Source: Acidicapsa acidisoli (GTDB lineage Bacteria > Acidobacteriota > Terriglobia > Terriglobales > Acidobacteriaceae). From it: a stretch of DNA of 64,000 bases. Positions 50,276-58,158 of the stretch are shown piece by piece. The translations under genes were made by a program, and so were the position numbers. The stretch lies in assembly GCF_025685625.1 (NCBI RefSeq), contig NZ_JAGSYI010000005.1:1-64000 (forward strand). The letters run 5' to 3'. Each line of letters starts with the position of its first letter. Within the stretch, counting starts at the first letter, position 1. The notes under the pieces are model-generated. The model saw nothing but the letters and a program-made list of their open reading frames with translations, made no database searches and had not been told where the DNA came from.

Positions 50276-51427
50276 CTACAACTCCAACGTCCAGATCGTG
50301 ATGGTTGCAGTGTTGTCGTCGACAGCCGCCAGAATCGCAGTCCCGTTATCCTGAACCGAAACACCCAACCCGAAGGAGCCGCCCTGATTTGGATCGACCG
50401 GGATCTCTTTAACGAAGTCGCCCTCTTTGGTGAACTCAACGATTTCGCTCGGCTGATTGGGATCGGAGTTGATGACGTCGTTGTTTGTCACCAGGAGGTG
50501 TCCGTTTGGGGCTTCCGCCATGGCCAGCGCGCCGTGCAGGTGAGCCGGGTCATCGTAGATGATGAATCCGGGGCCGTCGCTGTTGGTGCGCTTTGAAGCC
50601 TGAGGAATCGCAAAGACAACATTGTCCAGGGTCGAGGCTACGAAGAGACGGTCAGTCTTCTTGTCGTAAACCAGGCCGGTCGGAGCATCGAACAAGGCCG
50701 CCGGATCGCCCTGATGCTGGTATCCGGACCCGATGGTGTAGTGATCCAGTTTCGTAAGTCCCTGTTCGGTCACGGCAAAATCGATCCTGCTCACAGTGCC
50801 ATTCAGAGCGTTTGAGAAATAAGCACTCGCTTTGTCGCCGTGATCGACAACAGTCATATCCCATGGGCCGTCGATCTGTGCACTGTCGAAGGTCTGGATC
50901 AGTTTGCCCTGGTTGTTGATAACCAGCAGCGAACCCGCCTTAGCTGTTGCCGAGGTGCCATCGGCCGTCGGCAGGTTGGCAACCAGAACAAATCCGTACT
51001 GCAGGGTCGCGAGGCCCGTCGAGAGTCCAAGCGGCGCAGTGCCCTGAAAGAAGAGCGTGGGCGCGCCGCTCGTCGGAATGCGAACGATGGTTGTTCCCGT
51101 CCCCTGCAGGTTATTCTTGTTGTTAAAATTCGACACCAGGATATCGGCGTGCTTCAGTGGTCCCGAGCCGGTGAGAAAGTTGTTCCCGACAAAAGCGACA
51201 CCGTATGGGTTGACGTCTCCATTTGAGGGGACGGTCGACGCGCTGCGTGCCGGGTTGGGCAGGAACGGTTCCCGCGATTCAGACTTCCAACCTTGGGCGA
51301 AGCCAGGTCCGGTAAAGCACAACATAAGGGTTGCTATGGTGAGGGTCTTGCAAACTGCAGAGGTTGCGATCTGGCGCACTGTCTGAGTTGCGGTCTGGGC
51401 TTTCGTGATCATGCTAGGAGTGGTCAT
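50276..51427 (-). CDS. Secreted beta-propeller protein (TIGR03118-like, NHL-type)
   Basis: A 383-residue exported protein. A long n-region precedes a signal peptide ending near residue 45 (ATLMLCFTGPGFAQ). The remainder shows repeated blades with patterns such as NPYGVAFVGNNF, ADILVSNFNN, GLATLQYGFVLVANLP, GPWDMTVVDHGDKASAYFSNALNGTVSRID and DAPTGLVYDKKTDRLFVASTLDNVVF, characteristic of NHL/SMP-30-like six-bladed propellers and of the uncharacterised TIGR03118 family. No catalytic residues can be named. AAGGAC precedes the ATG and a strong terminator follows, so the gene is monocistronic. Confidence 0.82.
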   Translation of the reverse strand: MTTPSMITKAQTATQTVRQIATSAVCKTLTIATLMLCFTGPGFAQGWKSESREPFLPNPARSASTVPSNGDVNPYGVAFVGNNFLTGSGPLKHADILVSNFNNKNNLQGTGTTIVRIPTSGAPTLFFQGTAPLGLSTGLATLQYGFVLVANLPTADGTSATAKAGSLLVINNQGKLIQTFDSAQIDGPWDMTVVDHGDKASAYFSNALNGTVSRIDFAVTEQGLTKLDHYTIGSGYQHQGDPAALFDAPTGLVYDKKTDRLFVASTLDNVVFAIPQASKRTNSDGPGFIIYDDPAHLHGALAMAEAPNGHLLVTNNDVINSDPNQPSEIVEFTKEGDFVKEIPVDPNQGGSFGLGVSVQDNGTAILAAVDDNTATITIWTLEL

Positions 51428-51816
51428 GTCCTTGTCCTCGATTCAGAAGATTGCCTGCTTCGAACTCGTCCTCTGAAAGGAGCGTTTCTCTGCAGCCGTG
51501 TCCCGACAGTACCCACACCCGCCTTCGAAGTCGTTTGGAATCCCTCAGACTTTTCTTGCTTTCGTGTGAACGACGGCCGCAATTACAAGCGGAAGGCAGA
51601 TTGAACAGGTTAAGAGCGCGCCAATTGACTGTTGCACAGGCGGTTAGCGGCGGCTTCGCAGATTCTCGGACAGCAGGAATCAGCCTGCGAAACAGGGCGG
51701 TCTTGAGCCGCGAAGATGTTCCGGCAAAAATGTTGGCAAAATGATGGCAAAATGTTGGAGACAATGCGGGGTACGATACGTCGGGCGAATCACATTACGA
51801 GTTTGGTCCCTTTCGT
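51428..51816. other. Divergent intergenic region with a near-tandem TGGCAAAATG repeat
   Basis: About 390 bases between the divergent propeller and winged-helix/TPR genes. Around 51729-51758 the words TTGGCAAAATG and ATGGCAAAATG occur back to back. This lies immediately upstream of the winged-helix frame, whose conserved N-terminus has no standard start codon, so the segment may hide a frameshift or an unusual start. Confidence 0.5.
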
Positions 51817-53751
51817 TTGTATCCGTCGGAGCAGCTGCTTCTCCGGGAAGACGATCCGATTTCGCTCGCACCGAAAGCCTTTGACCTGCTCGTGGCCCTA
51901 ATCGGCAGTCACGGTCACCTCATAACGCGCGAATCCCTCATGCAGACCGTGTGGCCAGACAGCTACGTGGAAGAGACAAACCTGACCGTCAACATCTCCC
52001 TGCTTCGCAAGATCCTCGGAGAAATGCCCGGAGGCCGCCCCTGGATCGCCACTGTACCCAAACGCGGCTACCGCTTTGACGGCCAGGTAATCGTCCACGC
52101 AGAACCAGACGGGGCACATGCGTTCGCGTCTCCGGCCCCAACGGCGGAAGAGACCCCGGCTCAAATCGAGCCGCACGGTACTTCTTCCCCGGAAGACACG
52201 GCACAACAGCCGCCGATCACCAAATCCAGACATTTCCCTCGCCGCTACCTGCTCTTCGGTGCGGCTGCTCTTCTGGTCGTCGCTCTTTCCATCTGGATCG
52301 GTTTCCGCAATTACGCACTCCGTCATCCCGTACCTCTCGCCTCTGTCCACACAATTGCAGTCTTGCCATTTCAATCGGCCGACGCAAATCCCGAAGATCA
52401 GTATCTGGGCATCGGCCTGGCAGACGCGCTCATCACGCGGCTGGGCCGGTTGCCGCAGATCGTAGTGCGACCAATCGGCGCAGTGCGCGGCTTTGGAAAG
52501 TCCTCGGACCCAGTGACAGTCGGACAACAGCTCGAAGTGCAGGCAGTGCTGGGCGGTACGGTCCAGCGCAGCGGAAGCCGTACCCGGGTGGCCGTTCATC
52601 TCAAGCGAACAAGTGACGGGCAGGTGCTTTGGTCCGAAAGCTTTGACTCGCAAAATTCCAGCGACTTCGAAATTGAGGATTCCATCTCGCAACAGCTCGC
52701 CAAAGCGCTGACTCTGAAGCTCACTCAGGAAGAAAAGCGTCAGCTTGCCGCACCGAATACGCCCAACAGTCAGGCCTACGAGCTGTACATTCAGGGTCGT
52801 TACTATTGGAACAAGCGCAGCGTGGAGTCCGTGCAGAAGAGCATCGACCTCTTTCGCCAAGCGACGAACCTTGACCCCAACTACACCGCCGCGTGGAGCG
52901 GTCTGGCGGACGCTTGGATTCTCGCTGGATCTTACGGGAACAGTTTTCTGGCTCCCGCCATCGCCATGCCCAAAGCCAAGGAAGCGGCGGAAAAAGCTCT
53001 CGCTCTCGATGATTCTTCCGCCGAGGCGCACACCTCACTTGCCTACATCCACCTGACCTGGGACTGGGATTTTGCCGCGGCCGAACAGGAATTCAAACGT
53101 GCGCTCCAGATCAATCCCTCCTACGTAAACGCACATCACTGGTATTCCCACGAACTTGTCGCCCTCGGACGCATCCCCGAGTCGCATGAACAAAGCGAGG
53201 CCGCTCTCGCGCTCGACCCGACAGACGTAGTGATCAACGAACACATGGCATGGCATCACCTGATGGCCCGCGAATATGACCGCTCCATTCCGCAGGCATA
53301 CAAGGCAGTGGAACTGGACCCCGGTTTTGTGCAGGCGCATCGGGTGCTGGGATTGGGTTTGCTTTACACCGGCCGCTCGCGAGAGGCTTGCGCGGAGTTC
53401 GAAAAAGGCGTCGACTTATCGCATGGCGATCCGGTCGCCAGCGCCTACCTCGCGCGATGCTATGCGCTAACCCATCGCGAGGCCGAGGCGCGCAAGATAC
53501 TTCCCGGTCTCGTGCAGGCCTCGACCGAACGGTACATCTCCGCGGCAGAGATCGCCGCTGTCTATGCAGCCTTAAATGACTCCGAATCAGCTCTCAATTG
53601 GCTCGACAAAGCCTGCGACGAACATGCCGGAGCGTTGATCTATCTCAATGCCGACCGCGTCTGGGCCCCCCTGCGCAGCAATCCGAAATTCGTTGCGGTG
53701 CTCAAGCGGGTCAACCTGCCGGCCCTCGCCGACGAAACACCATCGCATTAA
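51817..53751 (+). CDS. Membrane-bound winged-helix (CadC-like) regulator with TPR tail
   Basis: A 644-residue protein. Residues 1-95 are an OmpR/CadC-type winged helix (LAPKAFDLLVALIGSHGHLITRESLMQTVWPDSYVEETNLTVNISLLRKILG, then the wing WIATVPKRGYRF). A linker, one membrane helix (YLLFGAAALLVVALSIWIGF, about 145-165), a TolB-like N-terminal domain (IAVLPFQSADANPEDQYLGIGLADALITRL) and five or six TPR units to the end follow. Such one-component regulators sense outside the membrane. The conserved EFGPFRLYPSEQ starts upstream of the first possible start, TTG 51817. A TGA at 51742-51744 precedes it in frame and no ATG, GTG or TTG lies between, so the true N-terminus may involve a frameshift. Confidence 0.82.
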   Translation: MYPSEQLLLREDDPISLAPKAFDLLVALIGSHGHLITRESLMQTVWPDSYVEETNLTVNISLLRKILGEMPGGRPWIATVPKRGYRFDGQVIVHAEPDGAHAFASPAPTAEETPAQIEPHGTSSPEDTAQQPPITKSRHFPRRYLLFGAAALLVVALSIWIGFRNYALRHPVPLASVHTIAVLPFQSADANPEDQYLGIGLADALITRLGRLPQIVVRPIGAVRGFGKSSDPVTVGQQLEVQAVLGGTVQRSGSRTRVAVHLKRTSDGQVLWSESFDSQNSSDFEIEDSISQQLAKALTLKLTQEEKRQLAAPNTPNSQAYELYIQGRYYWNKRSVESVQKSIDLFRQATNLDPNYTAAWSGLADAWILAGSYGNSFLAPAIAMPKAKEAAEKALALDDSSAEAHTSLAYIHLTWDWDFAAAEQEFKRALQINPSYVNAHHWYSHELVALGRIPESHEQSEAALALDPTDVVINEHMAWHHLMAREYDRSIPQAYKAVELDPGFVQAHRVLGLGLLYTGRSREACAEFEKGVDLSHGDPVASAYLARCYALTHREAEARKILPGLVQASTERYISAAEIAAVYAALNDSESALNWLDKACDEHAGALIYLNADRVWAPLRSNPKFVAVLKRVNLPALADETPSH

Positions 53752-53777
53752 AGCTGAATCGCCGTTAAGAATCGCGC

Positions 53778-54800
53778 TCAATGATTCCCCGCCGCCAGCA
53801 ATGCTGTGGCGGCGGTTAAGCAGGAGAAACCCAACACCAGCAGCAGAACGGAGGTGCGCGGAGCATTCTTCCACTCCCCTGTGAGCACGCCGGACAAGGT
53901 TGCTGTCATGATCATAAAGATCTGAAAAAGTCCCCACCCGATCGAGGTTCCAAGGGAGCCTAAATAGGTCGCGCTCATACCATAGAGCGCAAACGCCCCC
54001 ATCCACAGCACACCCATAAGAACCGGTAAGCTGGTATCCGTTGAGGCCCATTTGAATAACGGCCAGCTTCGGTTCTTCCGGAGCAAGTAGAGGCTGTAAG
54101 CAATGTTCGGCAGGAAACCGCCTGTCAATCCGACGGGCCACACAGCGTAAGCCGCACGCAATTCAGGGTTGCCAAGGCGCACGGCCTGATGCGCAATGTC
54201 CTGGCCGAAGGCAAAAGAGAAATTGAGCATGGGCGCCATCACGCCACACAGGATCGCGAGTAGGACGGCAGCATAATATGCGTTCGCAGGCTTCGATTGC
54301 GGATCTCCGTGAATCTTGCGCTCTCTGCTCTCCCGAATCTGGCCGCCCCATGTGGATAGACCGATCCCAACCAGCATCATGGCAACGCCCGAAAGAATCT
54401 CGACGATTTCACGCCCACCCACCTGCGAACGATGCTGAACAAACAACGGAACCAGTGTTCCAAGCAGAGCGCCCAGTCCGACAATAATTGCGTAGGCGAG
54501 TCCGAGACCCAGACGATGAACCGAAATGCCGAATAGCACCTGGGCAATCCCCCATCCCACTCCAAAGAGAAAAGGGACGGCGATCTGAACCAGTGACAAG
54601 GCACGATAGGTATCGAAAAGATGGTCGACCAGCCCCAGCGCGAGCGCCCATGGAAGTATGACCAGCGAGACCACACTGAAGATCAGCCAGGTGTTCTCCC
54701 ACTTCCAAACTCGATTGAACTTCATCGGCAACATGCAGTTGCCCGACATGAGCCCGGCAAGCAGCGTGAGTGCAATTCCTATCGGCAGCGATGTCTCCAT
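53778..54800 (-). CDS. RhaT-family sugar/proton symporter
   Basis: A 340-residue, ten-helix inner-membrane transporter of the L-rhamnose:H+ symporter family (DMT superfamily). Typical segments are GIALTLLAGLMSGNCMLPMKFNRVWKWENTWLIFS, FGVGWGIAQVLFGISVHRLGLGLAYAIIVGLGALLGTLVP, and the end SIGWGLFQIFMIMTATLSGVLTGEWK. In this setting it more probably imports L-fucose, a structurally related 6-deoxy sugar. The ATG directly abuts the stop of the fuconate dehydratase gene, so both are in one leftward operon headed by the GntR gene. Rhamnose cannot be excluded. Confidence 0.87.
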   Translation of the reverse strand: METSLPIGIALTLLAGLMSGNCMLPMKFNRVWKWENTWLIFSVVSLVILPWALALGLVDHLFDTYRALSLVQIAVPFLFGVGWGIAQVLFGISVHRLGLGLAYAIIVGLGALLGTLVPLFVQHRSQVGGREIVEILSGVAMMLVGIGLSTWGGQIRESRERKIHGDPQSKPANAYYAAVLLAILCGVMAPMLNFSFAFGQDIAHQAVRLGNPELRAAYAVWPVGLTGGFLPNIAYSLYLLRKNRSWPLFKWASTDTSLPVLMGVLWMGAFALYGMSATYLGSLGTSIGWGLFQIFMIMTATLSGVLTGEWKNAPRTSVLLLVLGFSCLTAATALLAAGNH

Positions 54801-56066
54801 CTATCGGCTCTCGCTGGAGGTCGAAGTCGTGACCGTCCTCATGTCCGTAGACGCGCCCGGCTCCTGCGGCGTCTTGTAGAAGCCGCCACTCACCTGGGCT
54901 GGAAAGATAAAGTGCTCCTTGAGATGCGGAATGTGCTCCAGAAAAACAGCTTCGTGATCGAGCGCAATGTGATTGAAAAGGACCAGATGCTGATGCAACT
55001 GCCCCATATCTCCGACGTGAGGCACGATTGGCAGCTCATATTTCTTTGCCATCAGGCTGACAGTGAGAAACTCGCTCACACCTGCGAGCCTGGTGCAATC
55101 TGCCTGAACGAAATGCAAGCCTCCGTAGCGAAAGAAGTTCTTGAAGAGGACGCGGTTCGGTATGTGCTCACCCGCGGCAATTTTCACAGGCGCAATCTCA
55201 CGCGAGAGAACTGCATGCACATGGACATCGTCCGGGTGCGTCGGCTCCTCGATCCACAGCGGCTTGAACCGGGCAAGTTCGCGACACATTCGGCTCGCTT
55301 CGGCATAGTTCCAATGCTGGTTCGCATCGAACATCAGGATGCCCGAATCGCCAACAACGCCGCGTAGCATCTCGGCCCGGCGCAGATCGCGCGATTCATC
55401 CGCTGATCCGACCTTTAGCTTGAAGGCGCGGAATCCACGCTCGATGGCACGCGCGGTGAGTTCGCGCACTTTCTGGTCGTCATACGCCATCCATCCAACC
55501 GAGGTGTCATACCCTGGATATCCAGATTCCAAGATTGGTTCACGAATGCCGCGAGTTGAAAGATGTGACCGCAGAATCCCGAGAGCATCTTCCTCGCTTA
55601 ATGCGTCCTCAACGAAGCTAAGATCCAGCGTCGCAACAACCTCCTCAGGCGTCAGGTCGAGAAGCAGTTTCCACAACGGCACTCCGCGGCTCTTCGCCCA
55701 TAGATCGAAGCACGCATTCGTGATCGAAGCGAGCGCCAGGTGAACCACACCCTTGTGGGGACCAAGCCAGCGAAGAGACGGATCGTCCGCGAGCCCGCGA
55801 GAGAACTTTCCGAACTCCGACATCAGCTCGTTGATTTCCCTGCCCACAAGCGTTCTGGCAAGCATGTCGATCGCTTCGCATACCAGCCTGTTTCCATCCC
55901 CGAGCGTAAGCGCAATTCCCGTTCCCGATAACTGCCGGTCACTTTCTAACCGGGTGATCGCCATGCAGTACTCCGAGTTCGTGTGAACCGAATCGGTGCC
56001 TGCGCCCGGCGGAAGCGCAAAGCGAGCGTCGACAGTTGAAGCGCGTTGAATTATGCAATCAGGCAT
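54801..56066 (-). CDS. L-fuconate dehydratase (enolase superfamily)
   Basis: A 421-residue enolase-superfamily enzyme of the mandelate-racemase group. The K-x-K acid/base motif is in AFKLKVGS. Metal ligands lie in ILMFDANQHWNY, WIEEPTHPDD and IAAGEHIPNR, and the second-side His is in PIVPHVGDMGQLHQHL. These, together with the opening GTDSVHTNSEYCMA, match L-fuconate dehydratase (FucD/ENOSF1). It would convert L-fuconate to 2-keto-3-deoxy-L-fuconate. It sits between an SDR dehydrogenase and the sugar symporter in the leftward operon. Length is normal for the family. Confidence 0.92.
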   Translation of the reverse strand: MPDCIIQRASTVDARFALPPGAGTDSVHTNSEYCMAITRLESDRQLSGTGIALTLGDGNRLVCEAIDMLARTLVGREINELMSEFGKFSRGLADDPSLRWLGPHKGVVHLALASITNACFDLWAKSRGVPLWKLLLDLTPEEVVATLDLSFVEDALSEEDALGILRSHLSTRGIREPILESGYPGYDTSVGWMAYDDQKVRELTARAIERGFRAFKLKVGSADESRDLRRAEMLRGVVGDSGILMFDANQHWNYAEASRMCRELARFKPLWIEEPTHPDDVHVHAVLSREIAPVKIAAGEHIPNRVLFKNFFRYGGLHFVQADCTRLAGVSEFLTVSLMAKKYELPIVPHVGDMGQLHQHLVLFNHIALDHEAVFLEHIPHLKEHFIFPAQVSGGFYKTPQEPGASTDMRTVTTSTSSESR

Positions 56067-56080
56067 CTTTAAGCCTCACC

Positions 56081-56848
56081 CTATCTCCTGTAACCCAGCT
56101 CTGCTCCACCGCTCACCGGCAGGATGCAGCCGGTGATGAACCGTGCTTTAGACGAAAGAAGGAAAACCGCCGCATCCGCGATCACATCTCCGTGGGGACA
56201 CGAACCGAGCAGGTGAATATCATCGAGATACTGACGAATGGAGCTGGGGTCGGGCTGTTCCGCACACCACCGTTCGAGCATCGGCGTCCATACTCCAGCG
56301 GGACACACAGCATTCACGCGAATGGAATACCGAGCGTAATCTGCGGCCATGGCCTTGGTAAGCGAAATCATGGCTCCCTTGCTTGCCACGTAAGCCGCAT
56401 GATCCTGCTGTCCAATGAGGCCAACCATGCTGGCAGTATTCAGGATCGCTCCTTTGCTCGCCACCAGAGCCTCAAACGCATACTTCGTCGTCCAGAAAAC
56501 AGACTTCACATTAATGCGCTGCAGGTCGTCCCATTCCCGCTCCGATGTTTCGTGGAGCGGCTTCGACGGGCTCGCAATCCCGGCATTGTTATGCACGGAG
56601 TCGATGCGCCCAAACCGCTTCAGCACTGCGTCAATGGCGGCACGCAGAGCATCGCCATCGGACACATCCGCATGGAGCGCTATACTGTCGCCGCCGGCTT
56701 CCGATGCGGTGCGCAATGCGGTCTCCAGATCCCGGTCGAGAATAGCGACAGTGGCGCCTTCGCGCGCATAGGCCAGAGCGCACTCGCGGCCGATACCATC
56801 CGCGCCGCCGGTCAACACAATCACCTTCTCCGAAAGATCACCCGGCAT
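56081..56848 (-). CDS. SDR dehydrogenase of the fucose pathway
   Basis: A 255-residue classical short-chain dehydrogenase (or 264 if it starts at 56875). It has VIVLTGGADGIGRECALAYA, Asp after the second strand (ILDRD, suggesting NAD+), HNNAGIASPSKP, the catalytic Ser in LNTASMVGLIG, Y-x3-K in AAYVASKGA, and the usual C-terminus ITGCILPVSGGAELG. Context suggests either L-fucose dehydrogenase or 2-keto-3-deoxy-L-fuconate dehydrogenase; sequence alone does not decide. The ATG at 56848 overlaps the GntR stop by 11 bases; neither candidate start has a strong ribosome site. Confidence 0.87.
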   Translation of the reverse strand: MPGDLSEKVIVLTGGADGIGRECALAYAREGATVAILDRDLETALRTASEAGGDSIALHADVSDGDALRAAIDAVLKRFGRIDSVHNNAGIASPSKPLHETSEREWDDLQRINVKSVFWTTKYAFEALVASKGAILNTASMVGLIGQQDHAAYVASKGAMISLTKAMAADYARYSIRVNAVCPAGVWTPMLERWCAEQPDPSSIRQYLDDIHLLGSCPHGDVIADAAVFLLSSKARFITGCILPVSGGAELGYRR

Positions 56849-57524
56849 GTGAGGTACGCTTTTCCCAGTTGTCATAAGCCGTCTTTGCGAATCGTTCCAT
56901 CGCTCTTTTTACGTACTGCTCCGCAACTTCGCCTTCACCCTCCTGCAACAGATCGATGATTCGTTGATGCGCTTCGAGATCTTTGCCCCAGGCCGACGTC
57001 TCCTGGCCGCTTGCCACCACGCGCATGCGGACAAACGCAAAAAACGGAAGAAGTATCCTTCGAGCATGTTCCATCAGGAAGGGGTTGCGAGACAGTTCAC
57101 AGAGTTCAAGATGGTAAAGGGAATCGCAATCGAGAAGGCCGTCCAGATTTCCGGCGCTGGCCATCTCCCGCATCACATCCAGAGTGGCCTGCAGAACCTT
57201 CAAATCAGGCTGCGTTGCGGCCGCAAGGCGCGCGGCCAATCCCTCAATTGCGCCGCGAAGTTGGTAGATGTGGGCTACATCGTCTTCGCTCAGATGGATG
57301 ACCCGCGCACTGCGTCCGGAAGCCTTGGTTACAAAGCCCGCCTGCGCGAGAATGTTGATCGCCTCGCGGATGGAACCCTGCGCCACACCAAATTTCGACG
57401 CCCACTTGCCTTCAACAATCCTCATACCTGGCTGCAACGATCCGCTCATGATCTCCTGGCGCAATCGTTCCGCGAGGTTATGCTTCACCAGGCCTTCGCT
57501 CGTAAGTGAGGATGTAGTAGGCAT
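56838..57524 (-). CDS. GntR-family regulator, FadR/FCD type
   Basis: A 228-residue transcription factor. The N-terminal winged helix reads LAERLRQEIMSGSLQPGMRIVEGKWASKFGVAQGSIREAINILAQAGFVTK. The C-terminal all-helical FCD domain (about 95-220) binds a metal and a small acid; its conserved Asp/His positions appear in DCDSLYHLELCELSRN and EAHQRIIDLLQEG. It heads the leftward fucose operon and is divergent from the mutarotase, the classic arrangement for a repressor acting on the shared intergenic region. The inducer may be fuconate or a keto-deoxy acid. ATG 57524 is preferred; TTG 57530 is in frame. Confidence 0.92.
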   Translation of the reverse strand: MPTTSSLTSEGLVKHNLAERLRQEIMSGSLQPGMRIVEGKWASKFGVAQGSIREAINILAQAGFVTKASGRSARVIHLSEDDVAHIYQLRGAIEGLAARLAAATQPDLKVLQATLDVMREMASAGNLDGLLDCDSLYHLELCELSRNPFLMEHARRILLPFFAFVRMRVVASGQETSAWGKDLEAHQRIIDLLQEGEGEVAEQYVKRAMERFAKTAYDNWEKRTSHAG

Positions 57525-57585
57525 CGTCAAGCACTCAAATCAGGAAGTGCGATCGTATTTGGCCCAGCTATTCTCAGTCAAGGGT

Positions 57586-57599
57586 AAATTTAAGCACTT
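57586..57599. promoter_or_regulatory. Fucose-locus operator candidate, copy 1
   Basis: AAATTTAAGCACTT, 78 bases before the mutarotase ATG. An identical 14-mer occurs at 58031-58044 before the fucosidase. Its core AAG-CA-CTT has palindromic arms, and AAGCACT recurs at 57529-57535 in front of the GntR start. The GntR regulator is the obvious candidate to bind. Confidence 0.6.
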
Positions 57600-57676
57600 G
57601 CATATTGCCACTTCGCTGATCTACTCTCCACAGGACAGATAATCGAGCCGGGAAAGATCGGAAGGAGGTCGAGAAG

Positions 57677-58000
57677 ATGAAGCGATTCGGGATGGTAATC
57701 CGACTCAAGCCGGGCAGCGCCGATGCTTACCGGAAGTATCACGCGGCTGCATGGCCAGAGGTATTGGACAAGATTCTGGAATGCAACCTCCGAAACTACT
57801 CCATCTACCTTAAAGACAACCTGCTCTTCACCTACTTTGAATATCACGGCAGCGATCTGAAAGCGGATTGGGCGAAGATGGCTGCACACACCAAAACCCA
57901 GGAGTGGTGGGCAGTGATCGAGCCTCTACAGGATCCCCTGGAGACGCGAAAGAGCGGAGAATGGTGGGCAGACATGGAAGAAGTCTTCCACCTGGACTGA
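57677..58000 (+). CDS. Sugar mutarotase, RhaM/FucU-like (L-rhamnose mutarotase family)
   Basis: A 107-residue ferredoxin-like-fold protein of the L-rhamnose mutarotase (YiiL/RhaM) family. It interconverts anomers of 6-deoxy-L-hexoses before oxidation. Conserved features are RFGMVIRLKPGSADAYRKYHAAAWPEVLDKI with the catalytic His, NYSIYLKDNLLFTYFEY, and the ending EWWADMEEVFHL. In some fucose loci this family acts on L-fucose. GGAAGGAGG stands just before the ATG. It is divergent from gntR and carries a copy of the shared 14-bp motif in its promoter. Confidence 0.92.
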   Translation: MKRFGMVIRLKPGSADAYRKYHAAAWPEVLDKILECNLRNYSIYLKDNLLFTYFEYHGSDLKADWAKMAAHTKTQEWWAVIEPLQDPLETRKSGEWWADMEEVFHLD

Positions 58001-58030
58001 ACAGCATGATTCTGCATGCAAAACCGTGTC

Positions 58031-58044
58031 AAATTTAAGCACTT
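58031..58044. promoter_or_regulatory. Fucose-locus operator candidate, copy 2
   Basis: Identical in all 14 positions to copy 1 and extended here to TAAG-CA-CTTA. It lies about 75 bases upstream of the -35 box of the fucosidase promoter. Confidence 0.6.
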
Positions 58045-58119
58045 ATATAAAGAACTCGACACAGTTCGCCAGAGCGAACAATTTGCACGAATACCCGCGA
58101 TATTTTAGGAAAATCGCTC

Positions 58120-58147
58120 TTGACATCCGCTTCTTTCGATCAATAAT
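58120..58147 (+). promoter_or_regulatory. Housekeeping-type promoter of the first fucosidase gene
   Basis: TTGACA (58120-58125) and AATAAT (58142-58147) are 16 bases apart; shifting one base gives ATAATG at 17. Transcription would start near 58154, only a few bases before the ATG at 58159, and no ribosome site is visible, so the message may be leaderless. Confidence 0.55.
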
Positions 58148-58158
58148 GTATTCCGAAT

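Noticed and set aside
51716-51901. A 61-codon frame covering the start of the winged-helix gene
   Set aside because: Its translation past 51800 is out of frame with the clear winged-helix protein; noted only as a possible frameshift partner.
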